Source of the DNA: Bacteriovoracaceae bacterium
Lineage (GTDB): Bacteria; Bdellovibrionota; Bacteriovoracia; Bacteriovoracales; Bacteriovoracaceae
Length of the DNA: 64,000 bases
Direction: 5' to 3'
Assembly: GCA_947441615.1 (NCBI GenBank)
Contig: CANEUH010000003.1
Location: 114,307-178,306, forward strand
Part shown: piece by piece, positions 45,915 through 55,180 of the stretch
How the letters are laid out: every line of letters starts with the position of its first letter
Position numbering within the stretch: position 1 is the stretch's first letter
Position numbers and translations under genes: made by a program
Notes under the pieces: generated by a model
Told to the model about the DNA's origin: nothing
The model's database searches: none
What the model saw: only the letters and a program-made list of their open reading frames with translations

Positions 45915-45975
45915 AAATACCTCTTAGCTTTAATGACTCTATCGGTTGATGAATTGAGAATGTGAGGAGAAATAT

Positions 45976-45996
45976 GGGGAAACAGGATGTTTCCCC
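45976..45996 (-). terminator. Hairpin after the PilZ-GAF-AAA+ gene
   Basis: GGGGAAACA (45976-45984) and TGTTTCCCC (45988-45996) form a perfect 9-bp stem with a 3-base loop, just past the stop of the minus-strand regulator gene. The downstream tract on that strand is only moderately T-rich (ATATTTCT), so it is a probable but not strong terminator that separates the regulator from cdaA. Confidence 0.6.
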
Positions 45997-46005
45997 GTAT
46001 TGAAA

Positions 46006-47979
46006 TTAAGCTGCTTTCTTTGCTGTTGTTGATGTTTCGCTGGAAACTTTTTCTGTGTTCTTTAAAGTCTCAAGAATTTCATCTGAGATGAGCATTTTCT
46101 TCCTAAGGGCTTCTCGAGAGATACCCATCGCCGTCGCAGCTTTCGATTTGTTACCTTTATGCCTTTTAATTTCAGCGATAATAAGTTCTCTTTCTACTAG
46201 GGCAACTCGGTCCTTTAAAGGCACACTCGGGTTGTCAGCATGTGGAATATTCTCGAGCATTGTATTGGATGATTTAGTTACATCTATAATTGGTGAAGAC
46301 TTAGAGCCAAGGTCAGTGATGATATGACCCTTAGGATTATAAAGAACAGCTTTCTCGACTGCTTTCTCTAACTCTAGAACGTTACCATTCCACGAATAAC
46401 TCATTAATTGCTCTTTAACGACATCCGAAAACTCTTTAAGTAAAAGGCCTTGCTTTCTGCATTCCTTTTTCAAAAAGTAATCCAGAAGATCTTGCACATC
46501 AGAAGGTCTCTTTCTGAGTGGATCGATATTCACCTCTGATGAACACATGTAAGAAAAAAGATCAGTATTGAAGGCACCTTCTTCTTCAATCATCGTTTTC
46601 AAATTTTTACTTGTCGTAAATATTGATCTCACATCCAAAGAGATGTGTGAGCCAGGAATCCTTCTTTCAGTCAGGACTTGATAGAGTTTAATCTGCATGT
46701 GAATTGGCATAAAAGAGATCTCTTCAAAAAGAACAGTCCCACCAATACACTCTTCAAGTTTACTTTTTGATTCTGAAGTACCAAATATTTCTTTAGACAG
46801 AGTTTCTTCATCAACACCTTTGCATTTAATTAAAACGAAAGGGGCAAGACCTCGTTTTCCTTCATTATGAAGTATTCTAGAAAAGAGTTTTTTACCTACT
46901 CCAACCTCTCCATGAACGATTAAGGGAGAATCAATATCTTTAAGCCTTACAACTGCTTTACGAATTTCTGACGTTTGGCCTGAGCGACCAATCCACGCAA
47001 ACTCTCTTTCATAGGGTGAAGAAAATCTTCTAATGAGTGACTTTTCCGAAATCGGACTGTAATTATGGAAGACTGAAGAAAGAATGAGGGCCAAAACTTT
47101 CATTGTTTTTTCATCTTCAACTGTAAAGCGGTCCTCGTTTCTCTTATTCAGGACCTCTATCACACCGATAATTTTATCTTCCCTATTACTGATAGGAGAA
47201 CAAATAATTGATCTCGTATCAAAACCAGTCATTTTATCCATTTCTTTTGAAAATCTGACTTTGTCTGATTTGGTATCAATGTTTAAAGAAACACCGGTCG
47301 TAAAAACAGACCCTGCAATTCCTTTTCTGTAATCAAACTTCAGTAATTCTTTCTCAATTCCAAGTGCCGCAACGGCTTCCAATTCATTGGTGTCTGTATT
47401 TATAAGAAAAACTGAAGCCCTTTGCCCGTTTAAGATTCGAACAATTTCTTCTAACATACTTTCAACAAATTTTTCTTTGTTACCAAACTGTGTAATATCT
47501 TTAAAGAGTGAAAGAAGAAGTGAGAACATCTCAAAGCCCTCTTTCTCAGAAGCGTAATGCTGAGTTAGGGCAAGTTGAATCAAAGAATCTTTTAGTCTTT
47601 CAGGTGGCAGTGATTGGATATACTGCTCGATGAACCTTTTCATATTGCCATAGTCTTCAGAATCTAACTCTGCTCCGTAGTTCATATCATCAGAAGAGGA
47701 AGAATTTACATCTTTAAAGGCCCTTACAATATTGGCACCAAAATCAAATCTTAATCTTTTGAACTGTAAAGAGCACCTAACGACCGTTCCAACTGGAAGT
47801 GGAAAGCTTGTTGTAAAACCGGCCCCTGTCATGCTTACATCCATTAATTTAACTTTTTCTACAAACTGGAATTTACCACCATCGTCTTCATACTCTACTA
47901 AGAATTGGACATCATCTCGAGATTCAACCGGCACTCGGAATGATTGATAGTATTTAAATTCAGAAAAACTGGTCAGCAT
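46006..47979 (-). CDS. PilZ-GAF-AAA+-Fis regulator lacking the sigma-54 GAFTGA loop
   Basis: The domain order is PilZ (~residues 15-120, with VKLMDVSMTGAGF, a c-di-GMP-binding type fold), a short helical part, GAF (~155-310, GIAGSVFTTG, VIEVLNKRN), an AAA+ domain of the sigma-54 activator family (~330-560, Walker A-like GEVGVGKK, Walker B-like GGTVLFEEIS, SYSWNGNVLELEKAV) and a Fis-type HTH (NKSKAATAMGISREALRKKM). The GAFTGA loop that contacts sigma-54 is missing: the stretch reads LSKEIFGTSESKSKLEECIGG. Walker B also has Glu for Asp. It may bind DNA and sense c-di-GMP and a GAF ligand without opening sigma-54 promoters. The PilZ RxxxR motif is not clear, so c-di-GMP binding is uncertain. The ATG has GGGAG upstream. 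Confidence 0.85.
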   Translation of the reverse strand: MLTSFSEFKYYQSFRVPVESRDDVQFLVEYEDDGGKFQFVEKVKLMDVSMTGAGFTTSFPLPVGTVVRCSLQFKRLRFDFGANIVRAFKDVNSSSSDDMNYGAELDSEDYGNMKRFIEQYIQSLPPERLKDSLIQLALTQHYASEKEGFEMFSLLLSLFKDITQFGNKEKFVESMLEEIVRILNGQRASVFLINTDTNELEAVAALGIEKELLKFDYRKGIAGSVFTTGVSLNIDTKSDKVRFSKEMDKMTGFDTRSIICSPISNREDKIIGVIEVLNKRNEDRFTVEDEKTMKVLALILSSVFHNYSPISEKSLIRRFSSPYEREFAWIGRSGQTSEIRKAVVRLKDIDSPLIVHGEVGVGKKLFSRILHNEGKRGLAPFVLIKCKGVDEETLSKEIFGTSESKSKLEECIGGTVLFEEISFMPIHMQIKLYQVLTERRIPGSHISLDVRSIFTTSKNLKTMIEEEGAFNTDLFSYMCSSEVNIDPLRKRPSDVQDLLDYFLKKECRKQGLLLKEFSDVVKEQLMSYSWNGNVLELEKAVEKAVLYNPKGHIITDLGSKSSPIIDVTKSSNTMLENIPHADNPSVPLKDRVALVERELIIAEIKRHKGNKSKAATAMGISREALRKKMLISDEILETLKNTEKVSSETSTTAKKAA

Positions 47980-48072
47980 GGAAGCTCCCTTTAAAACCTA
48001 ATCTCTTGGTCTTATCGGAGAAGGGCGGAAAAACTTTAGAAAACTTGCCTCAAAATCTTGGCAGATGGGTCG

Positions 48073-48879
48073 TTAGCTATTTAAGTGATCGAAACTTTCA
48101 AGTATTTCTCTCATGATGTTTATCCCAGAGATTCTTTCAAGCTGCTCTATACCGGGGACAGTATTGAGTTCCAAGATGTATAATTCCTCATCCTTAATAA
48201 ATAGATCAATCGCTCCATAATGGGCAGCTGAAGACTCCACTAAACTCTGAATTTTCACTACGATTGCATCCGGTAATCTTGAGATCTGGGCTTCACCCTG
48301 AGTTTGAAAGTTAGCCGCTATCCCAGACTTTGCTTTTCTTTCAAGAATAATGGGACTCTTCCCTTTAATAAAAAAATAGCGAAACTCTTTTCCATCTTTA
48401 ATTAAGGGTTGTAGGAGATAATTTTCATCAGAACTTTTTTTCTTTTTCCAGGATTTAAATTCTGGCCATGTTAATTTTTGAACTCCCCATCCCCCCTGGC
48501 CTACAAATGGCTTCACAACTAACTCTGGATAAAGTCTAAAAAATTTCTCTATGCTTAAAAGATCACTCCCCTTGATCGGAAGCCATGGAAGAGAAGGGAT
48601 ATCTTCTTTCTCAAACCATTCGTATTGATTTATTTTTGAGCGAAAAAGTTTTAGGACTTCAAGACTATTAATTAATTTATTATTTGAAATAGTCTTTAAA
48701 AACATGAGATCAAGATCGCTGTTATAGACCCCAGTACATCTTGAAAGGTAGAGATCAGCAGAGGGAAACTCAATATCCAACCAGGGATTAAAGATTTCTA
48801 TTCTATCCCTGACTTCTTCAATCAGCCTTTTTATGAAGTAAGTATCTTTATTTTTTGCAACAACACATATCTTATTCAT
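48073..48879 (-). CDS. ATP-grasp ligase, RimK-like
   Basis: The 268-residue protein has the ATP-grasp fold: LVVKPFVGQGGWGVQKL (glycine-rich loop with Lys), LLQPLIKDGKEFRYFFIKG, and YGAIDLFIKDEELYILELNTVPGIEQL, which holds the metal ligands Asp and Glu-x-Asn. RimK family members add amino acids, often glutamate, to a protein or small-molecule carboxylate. The substrate here is unknown. It is divergent from an M14 carboxypeptidase gene with a 36-bp gap, so a ligase and a peptidase may share control. Confidence 0.82.
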   Translation of the reverse strand: MNKICVVAKNKDTYFIKRLIEEVRDRIEIFNPWLDIEFPSADLYLSRCTGVYNSDLDLMFLKTISNNKLINSLEVLKLFRSKINQYEWFEKEDIPSLPWLPIKGSDLLSIEKFFRLYPELVVKPFVGQGGWGVQKLTWPEFKSWKKKKSSDENYLLQPLIKDGKEFRYFFIKGKSPIILERKAKSGIAANFQTQGEAQISRLPDAIVVKIQSLVESSAAHYGAIDLFIKDEELYILELNTVPGIEQLERISGINIMREILESFDHLNS

Positions 48880-48915
48880 AAAGACAGTTCCTATAACTTT
48901 AATTAAAATATTCTC

Positions 48916-49836
48916 ATGATTTTTAAATTTTTATCCATTTTTTTGACATTATCTTATTCAATTAATAGTTTTGCTCAGGAAGATGCTAGTAAATCTGAGA
49001 CCTATCCATTGGTACCTAATCTTCAAGGATTTTGCTACGAACTAAGTAAAAAATTTGAGGAATATAAATGGGGCCACCCACAGTGTGAGCAATTTAAATG
49101 GATCAACGTCCGTAAATCTTCAAAAGGGACTCCACTCATTTGGACGACTTTCGGTGAAGAAAAATCGGCTGGTTCTCAAAATACAACTCTTGTTTTATGT
49201 GGTGTTCATGGTGATGAGATCACACCTGTAAAATTCTGCTGGGATTTGATGAATGAGTTAAAAACAAATCACACGTTCACAGATAAAGTCGTTGTCGTAG
49301 CCCCTTTGGTTACGCCTGATTCATTTTTCATCAAAAAACCAACTCGAACAAATGCAACTGGTGTAGATGTGAATCGAAACTTCCCTACTTCAGACTGGCA
49401 CTCCGATGCTCACAAGAAGTGGAAGTCCGCTTATAAAGGGGATAAAAGAAAATTTCCAGGAAACAAATCGGCTTCAGAACAGGAAACGATATTCCAGATG
49501 AATCTCATCAAACGATACAAACCAAACAAAGTCATTAGTGTTCATGCACCTCTGACAATTTTAGATTATGATGGTCCAACACTACAGGCAGAGAATGGAA
49601 AATCCGCAAAAGAACTCCTAGAGCAGATGTCTCAAAAATCATCTGGCTACAAGGTTTCAAACTACCCTATCTTCCCTGGAAGCCTTGGGAATTGGGCCGG
49701 AAAAGAAAATCATATCCCGACCTATACCTTAGAGTTACCAAACTCAAATCCCCAAGAAACTGAAAAATTTTGGAATCTTTTTAAAGAGTCGGTCATCTTC
49801 GCTATTAATCACAAGATGAAACCGACTGTAGATTAA
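48916..49836 (+). CDS. Secreted M14 zinc peptidase (MpaA-like)
   Basis: A signal peptide (FKFLSIFLTLSYSINSFA) leads a metallocarboxypeptidase of M14. Zinc ligands are His and Glu in LCGVHGDEITP and His in VISVHAPL; GVDVNRNFPTSDW contains the substrate-binding Arg-Asn, and the catalytic Glu is in PTYTLELPNS. The pattern resembles MpaA, the murein peptide amidase that cuts gamma-D-Glu-diaminopimelate bonds, and related D-Glu peptidases. A role in cutting self or prey wall peptides is plausible. It overlaps the convergent ferrochelatase-MFS gene by 4 bp. Confidence 0.82.
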   Translation: MIFKFLSIFLTLSYSINSFAQEDASKSETYPLVPNLQGFCYELSKKFEEYKWGHPQCEQFKWINVRKSSKGTPLIWTTFGEEKSAGSQNTTLVLCGVHGDEITPVKFCWDLMNELKTNHTFTDKVVVVAPLVTPDSFFIKKPTRTNATGVDVNRNFPTSDWHSDAHKKWKSAYKGDKRKFPGNKSASEQETIFQMNLIKRYKPNKVISVHAPLTILDYDGPTLQAENGKSAKELLEQMSQKSSGYKVSNYPIFPGSLGNWAGKENHIPTYTLELPNSNPQETEKFWNLFKESVIFAINHKMKPTVD

Positions 49837-52235
49837 TTCTCTTTTGCCTCTTTAATGGGTGGTGCCGGAAGTAGTTTGACAAGAATTGCTGGTGCAACCA
49901 TGAGTCCTGCTCCAATAAGATAAGCATTGGCAGATCCAAATTTCCAATAAACCAAAGATGCGTAAATTGGCCCCATCACTCTTCCAAGAGCTCCGAGGGA
50001 TCTAAATATTCCTAAGCTCTGTCCTTGCATGTGCGAAGGCGTATAGAAAGAGACCAGTGTTGTAAGGCATGGGATAATCATGGCCGAACCAAGGGCCAAG
50101 AAAAAGAGACCCGCGTAAAGCATCCAAGGAGCATTTGCAAAGGCCAGTATAACAAGGCCAGGAATAATAGAAACGAGTCCTTGAAAACTCATCTTCCTTT
50201 CCCCAACAGTATGGGCCTTACGTCTCACGTAACCACCTTGAACCATCCCTAGAATGAAGCCAATGAAGATAAACATGTAGGCATTATCCATTGAGGTGTA
50301 ACCCAAGCGCTCCACTGCAAGAAAAGTGAGTGTAAACTCCATTCCCGAAAAAGCGGTAATGAATAAAAAGTACGCAAAATTAGTTTTATTAATTCCTGGA
50401 AATGGAAGTGGCTTAAGAAGTTTTAATGGATTTAGGCTTCTTTCAATATGCGCCTTAACTCCAGGTTTTAAAGTTTCTGGGAACGATTTCCAAATTGTGA
50501 TGAAGTTAATAAAACTTAAAATGGCTGCCAGAGTTGCTGGAGTCGAAAATGGATTGACACCGTAGCTCGCAAGCTGCGGGTAATGGAGGATGGGGTTATA
50601 AAGAGATAAAATACCACCAAGTGCTGGACCAAAAACAAATCCAATTGCAAAAGCAATCCCAATGACGGCCATACCCTTCGATCTATTTTTTTCGTCAGTG
50701 ATATCACTCACAACAGCGGATGCAATGGAGAGATTTCCGGCCATAAGACCACCAACCAAACGAGCTGTGATGAGAAGTGTGAATGAACCAGAAAAAATCC
50801 AAATGATGTAACTAATAAAAAGACCAAAAACAGAAATCAATAGAACTGGCCTTCTTCCTATCCTGTCTGAAATGCCTCCCCAAAGTGGAGCACCAATAAA
50901 CTGGAGAAGTGAGTAAAGGGCACCTAATAAACCGCCAAAAAGTACAATTGTACTCATCTGAGGAGTCCCATCACTAGTAAAAGAAATGGTTTGAATACTT
51001 GAAATAAGCTCCATCATTTTTGAAAGGAAAAAATTATCTTTATCCACTTCTAAATAATATTTCGCCATGGCAGGAAACATGGGAAAAATAATCGAGAAAC
51101 CAATGAGATCCAAAAACATTGTGAGAAACATTAACTTTAAAATTTTCTTAGATTCTGGAGGTAGTTTCGATGGAGCATGGGCCTCTTGGTCTTTAATCAC
51201 TTGTTTGTACCTTTCTTGAGAATCAATATTATAAAAGAGTGCCTGCCGATCCACTTCAGAACCGTTAGCATAGGTATTGATAAATTTTGCGTAGTCCTCA
51301 ATCCATTCAGGATCAGCATTCACGCAAGGGACATGAACTAATTCTCCCCCAGCATCCTTAACTTCGTGACCAAGCTCATTCCCTATTTCATCGGTGGTTT
51401 CAAGACAGTCCACGACAAAACTAGGGCAATAAACAGCTATTTTTTTCACCCCATTTTCAATTTTTTTCACAACAGTTTCGTCTGTATAAGGACCAAGCCA
51501 TACTTCAGAACCAAAGCGAGATTGAAATGTCATAGAAATAGGAATCGAAGGATTTAATTTTTCTTTTATAAGTTCATAGGTTTCTAAGCAATGAAGGAGA
51601 TAGAGATCTTTTTTCTCTAAAACTCGGCGCAAAGGAATACCATGAAAAGAGATCACTATTTCATTTATGTCTGGGTGAGCACTTAGAGATTCTCTAAGTT
51701 TTCTCACAGAGTGATCAATGAAAGCTTTTGAACGGTGGTAGGAATTAACCACTGTAAACGTGGGAAGATTCACTCTACCACTAAATTCACCACCAATCGC
51801 ATCCACAACTGAGGCAATAGTACTTTCAGAATACTGCGGGAATTGAGGAAGAACTAAAACTCTTTGGGCCCTGGTGTAGACATCTTCTTTTTCCCAAGCA
51901 TCAAGGACTTCACCAGCACGAGGATTTGAGAGGAGAAAAACATGGTTCAGTTCTAAATTTGAATCAAGCTTTGGTCTAATCGCATTAGCGACTTTGACGG
52001 TATTAGTGACTAAAGGAAACCCCTCTTTTTGATAGATTCTGGAGTAGGCCTCGGCCGACTTTTTGGGTCTAAATGGCAGGACAAAGAGATTTAAGATGAT
52101 CTTCCAGAGGAGTGGATTAATATCCACAACTCTTGGGTCGCCTAAGAATTCTCTCAGATATTCACGAACATCCGAGACCTTAGTGCTTTTGGGTGAACCT
52201 AATTGACCTAGAATAACTTTGATTTTTTCTGCCAT
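49833..52235 (-). CDS. Ferrochelatase fused to an MFS transporter
   Basis: Numbering from 52235, the first ~355 residues are ferrochelatase, which inserts iron into protoporphyrin: VISFHGIPLRRV with His198, FQSRFGSEVWLGPYTDE, and PSFVVDCLETTDEIG with Glu279. The two catalytic residues are 81 apart, as in B. subtilis (His183 and Glu264). From residue ~370 the chain becomes a 12-helix major facilitator of the drug-efflux type, with FLDLIGFSIIFPMFP, WGGISDRIGRRPVLL (motif A) and GFVFGPALGGILS (motif C). One polypeptide would make haem and move a substrate across the inner membrane. I prefer the ATG at 52235; an in-frame ATG at 52274 adds 13 residues. The fusion is in one uninterrupted frame. Confidence 0.88.
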   Translation of the reverse strand: MAEKIKVILGQLGSPKSTKVSDVREYLREFLGDPRVVDINPLLWKIILNLFVLPFRPKKSAEAYSRIYQKEGFPLVTNTVKVANAIRPKLDSNLELNHVFLLSNPRAGEVLDAWEKEDVYTRAQRVLVLPQFPQYSESTIASVVDAIGGEFSGRVNLPTFTVVNSYHRSKAFIDHSVRKLRESLSAHPDINEIVISFHGIPLRRVLEKKDLYLLHCLETYELIKEKLNPSIPISMTFQSRFGSEVWLGPYTDETVVKKIENGVKKIAVYCPSFVVDCLETTDEIGNELGHEVKDAGGELVHVPCVNADPEWIEDYAKFINTYANGSEVDRQALFYNIDSQERYKQVIKDQEAHAPSKLPPESKKILKLMFLTMFLDLIGFSIIFPMFPAMAKYYLEVDKDNFFLSKMMELISSIQTISFTSDGTPQMSTIVLFGGLLGALYSLLQFIGAPLWGGISDRIGRRPVLLISVFGLFISYIIWIFSGSFTLLITARLVGGLMAGNLSIASAVVSDITDEKNRSKGMAVIGIAFAIGFVFGPALGGILSLYNPILHYPQLASYGVNPFSTPATLAAILSFINFITIWKSFPETLKPGVKAHIERSLNPLKLLKPLPFPGINKTNFAYFLFITAFSGMEFTLTFLAVERLGYTSMDNAYMFIFIGFILGMVQGGYVRRKAHTVGERKMSFQGLVSIIPGLVILAFANAPWMLYAGLFFLALGSAMIIPCLTTLVSFYTPSHMQGQSLGIFRSLGALGRVMGPIYASLVYWKFGSANAYLIGAGLMVAPAILVKLLPAPPIKEAKEN

Positions 52236-52319
52236 ATGCTTCTTTGTGTTGAAAGAGTTCTCTCTTTTTGTCATAAAAGGGGCTAAATGACTAGAATCAA
52301 AAGTTAACAGGGGGATCCT

Positions 52320-52844
52320 TTGGCAAAAAAAGCTAAGACGGAAGGTAGACAGGACAAAGAACTTGGAACTGTGACCCTTTTGGGCAACACAAAAACAAAT
52401 TACCCAGAAACTTACTCCCCCAGTGTACTAGAGAAGTTTCCAAATAAAAATCCTGAGAATGACGCTTGGACCTCATTTATTTGTACTGAGTTCACTTCAC
52501 TTTGCCCAAAAACAGGTCAACCGGATTTTGCTAAAATTTTTATCAATTACATTGCAGACAAAGAAATGGTGGAGTCTAAATCCCTTAAAATCTATCTTTT
52601 CAGCTTCAGAAACCACGGGGACTTTCATGAGGATTGTATTCAGAAGATCTGCAGGGATCTCTTTAAACTCATGAAACCAAAATATATCGAAGTTATGGGA
52701 GATTTCACTCCTAGAGGCGGAATTTCGATCTTCCCCTTTGCCTCAATGTCAAACGGTCAAAAAAAGTTTGAAGAGCTTAAAAACACAAGGATGGCCAACT
52801 ATTCTCCCGGAAAATACGGCATGGACTTAGCTCGCCTTTATTAA
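52320..52844 (+). CDS. queF: 7-cyano-7-deazaguanine reductase QueF
   Basis: QueF reduces preQ0 to preQ1 with NADPH for queuosine tRNA modification. The 174-residue unimodular type has the catalytic Cys and surrounding residues in [16 protein letters not shown], the QueF motif [22 protein letters not shown], and [12 protein letters not shown]. The start is TTG at 52320 with GGGGGA about 5 bases upstream. It is divergent from the ferrochelatase-MFS gene and upstream of tatA. Confidence 0.93.
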   Translation: MAKKAKTEGRQDKELGTVTLLGNTKTNYPETYSPSVLEKFPNKNPENDAWTSFICTEFTSLCPKTGQPDFAKIFINYIADKEMVESKSLKIYLFSFRNHGDFHEDCIQKICRDLFKLMKPKYIEVMGDFTPRGGISIFPFASMSNGQKKFEELKNTRMANYSPGKYGMDLARLY

Positions 52845-52883
52845 GGATTTGGGTTAAAATAGAGTAAATAAAGGCAGGTTTTT

Positions 52884-53039
52884 ATGGGTTTAGGGATGGG
52901 TGAATTACTAGTTGTACTTTTAATCGTAGTTCTTTTCTTTGGTGGAAAGAAACTTCCGCAACTAGGCTCTGCTCTTGGGGAGTCCATTAAAAACTTCAAA
53001 AAAGGCATGAAGGACGAGGACAACAACAAAAAGTCCTAA
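52884..53039 (+). CDS. tatA: Twin-arginine translocase subunit TatA, 51 aa
   Basis: This 51-codon gene runs ATG 52884 to TAA 53037-53039. It begins [20 protein letters not shown] and continues [18 protein letters not shown], then a charged tail ending NNKKS. That is the complete TatA layout: a short N-terminal helix, the FG hinge, an amphipathic helix and a polar tail. TatA forms the pore for folded proteins. AAGGCAGG lies upstream of the ATG. tatB and tatC are not seen nearby. Its stop overlaps the end of the convergent MurQ-like gene by 4 bp. Confidence 0.9.
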   Translation: MGLGMGELLVVLLIVVLFFGGKKLPQLGSALGESIKNFKKGMKDEDNNKKS

Positions 53040-54553
53040 AACTTATCAACAACCTTCATCACCACTGGCCCATTTTCATCTAATTGTTCAATTTCTTCAA
53101 AAATACCAAGCACCACTTCTTCATAAGAAGGGTGTTTGTTTTTTTGTTTTAAAACTTGAATCACATATCTAGCGGCACGATCAATGAGTTTATTATTAGA
53201 GGGTCTCACCCAAGTCATGACATTCCCCTCATAGCGGCCAAGAATTCCCATGATGAGAGTTGAATGAGCATTAAGTAACATCTTAAGCATGAGGTGGTTA
53301 AAAAGTGAATCTTGGCCCCAATGAACAGAAAGTTCATGGTCAGAACATTTAAAGGAAACGTGATCACCATTTTGTGAAATTCGAAATTCTACAGAAGAAA
53401 CTTCTTGGGAGCGTTTTTTTAAACCACTCTCTGAAATATCAAATCCCAAAACACGCTTAAGATTAATTTTATTTTCTAATTCCGACCACTCCAGAGGTCT
53501 TGGTTCACGATGAAGAAGTTGTGACCATGCTTCACTAGAACTTTGTGCTCCAGAAATAAAAAGATAAGAAAGGGCCCTAGGGGGATGATCATCTAAGCCG
53601 TTTTCAAAACCTCGAAGAGAAAAAGTTGGAGAACGCTCAGTCGTATCCGTTAAAATACTAATCGCTAAATGTGGATCGGCCACATAATTTAAGTACTTTT
53701 GCTCCTTATAGAGTGTTGACTCTAAAACAGTAAGTGGGGAGAAAAGTGAGTAATCCGTTTGAGTGAGTTTATCAAGAAAATCAGCATAAAAGTTGTTAAA
53801 TGCTAATTGATCTTCAAAACGGTTAAGTAGCCCAACTCCAATCCCAAGCATCAGTGCCGTTGAGGACTGCATCCTCGTTGAGCCTGATATTGCCATAGGA
53901 CCGACAGTGAGATTCACCTTATGAATCGTTTTTTGATCAAGAACATTTTTTGATCGTTCAATAGAAAAAAGTAATTCATCAGGATTACAGTACAAAAAAT
54001 AAGGTCTTCGCTTAGAAACTTCAGAAGCTTTTTGAACGGCCCCAATAACAAACGGAGTCTCGCCTCCCTCAGTTGAAGCGAGAAGTAGATCTTGAGCACC
54101 AAATCCTATCTCCATGAGCTGCCTTTCACCATACTCAGTTTTATCTTCAAAACTTTCAACCGATTTAATGAGGGCATAATCACCGCCGGCCATGAAAGAG
54201 AGCACTTGGTGATTATCAGGATACTTTTGACGATAAAGGGTTTCTAAGACCAGAGAAAGTCTACCAGTGGCACCACATCCGCACATAAACACTTTATGTC
54301 CAGAAGATAACGTATCTTGAATATCACATGCTAGCTTCCATAAATCAGTACTCTTATTCTTTAGAAGCTTTAGCGCATCATGATCAACTTCTTGAAGAAC
54401 TTTAAAAGCCTGCTTTACATCATGAGAAACCAGTTGAGAAAGATTTGTTGTTTTATGATGAAAACTCTCGGTCACCAAGTGGCCAAGTTTAAATTGAGAG
54501 CTAATTTCAAGAAATGCCTTGGTTTTTGTCGAGGGTGACACGGGTATTCTCAT
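53036..54553 (-). CDS. MurQ/GCKR-like two-SIS-domain protein, 505 aa
   Basis: The first half has the MurQ pattern: [49 protein letters not shown] and [19 protein letters not shown]. The C-terminus [20 protein letters not shown] matches the end of N-acetylmuramic acid 6-phosphate etherases. At 505 residues it is about 200 longer than MurQ and resembles the long etherase/GCKR-like proteins with two SIS domains. It may cleave the lactyl ether of MurNAc-6-P for wall recycling, or only bind sugar phosphates. The upstream gap holds no other gene. Confidence 0.8.
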   Translation of the reverse strand: MRIPVSPSTKTKAFLEISSQFKLGHLVTESFHHKTTNLSQLVSHDVKQAFKVLQEVDHDALKLLKNKSTDLWKLACDIQDTLSSGHKVFMCGCGATGRLSLVLETLYRQKYPDNHQVLSFMAGGDYALIKSVESFEDKTEYGERQLMEIGFGAQDLLLASTEGGETPFVIGAVQKASEVSKRRPYFLYCNPDELLFSIERSKNVLDQKTIHKVNLTVGPMAISGSTRMQSSTALMLGIGVGLLNRFEDQLAFNNFYADFLDKLTQTDYSLFSPLTVLESTLYKEQKYLNYVADPHLAISILTDTTERSPTFSLRGFENGLDDHPPRALSYLFISGAQSSSEAWSQLLHREPRPLEWSELENKINLKRVLGFDISESGLKKRSQEVSSVEFRISQNGDHVSFKCSDHELSVHWGQDSLFNHLMLKMLLNAHSTLIMGILGRYEGNVMTWVRPSNNKLIDRAARYVIQVLKQKNKHPSYEEVVLGIFEEIEQLDENGPVVMKVVDKF

Positions 54554-54610
54554 TGGATTTATTAATAAGCGTTATTTTATGAACAAATCCCAAGGAAATA
54601 AAGTGTTTTA

Positions 54611-55180
54611 TCAATAAATCGGAGTCATAAAAGAAAATTTTAGAAGAGTTGTTTCTAAATCAGGACTTGAATGAATTTGTAAGAACGACACACCGTTTTC
54701 ATATTCGCAATAAACGAGCTCCGGACGTATTATGGAACGATCCACTGGGGATAATTTTAGAAACAATATTTGAGAAAGACTCCCTTCACGGCATAAAGAT
54801 TCAAATTTCTTATACACCTTGATGGATCCATAGGCATCAATAATATTATAGGGATCGTTAGATCTTAAAGTGACGAAAGTATTATTTTTTAACAACGCTA
54901 AAAAAGAATCACTATTATAAATCTCTTCACTCGTATGAATACTACGACCTAATTCAGAAAGAATATAATTAATTTTTAGACCCGTACCGATACAGCTTCG
55001 GCAAATCCCCTCCTCTAAATAACAGTTTGATTCACTTGAACAAAGGTTTTGGCAAAATTCACTCGTCCCTTTACAAGAAACAGATAATTCTTTTTTTAAA
55101 TCATCACGCCAAATTGTCTCAATAGTTTGAGAAAAAACGTTGAAAGAAAAAAAGATGAACATCAAAAAAAAATATTTCAA
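54611..55180 (-). CDS. Secreted Cys-rich protein of unknown function, 189 aa
   Basis: The family is not recognised. A signal peptide (KYFFLMFIFFSFNVFSQ) is followed by a Cys-rich segment, CKGTSEFCQNLCSSESNCY and CRSC, about residues 36-63, likely disulfide-bonded. The rest is mixed alpha/beta with two more Cys. Its start overlaps the stop of the 828-residue secreted protein (55177-55180), so both are made from one mRNA. Confidence 0.6.
   Translation of the reverse strand: MKYFFLMFIFFSFNVFSQTIETIWRDDLKKELSVSCKGTSEFCQNLCSSESNCYLEEGICRSCIGTGLKINYILSELGRSIHTSEEIYNSDSFLALLKNNTFVTLRSNDPYNIIDAYGSIKVYKKFESLCREGSLSQILFLKLSPVDRSIIRPELVYCEYENGVSFLQIHSSPDLETTLLKFSFMTPIY

Noticed and set aside
46006..47979. 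Classical sigma-54 activator
   Set aside because: The GAFTGA motif is absent and Walker B is altered.
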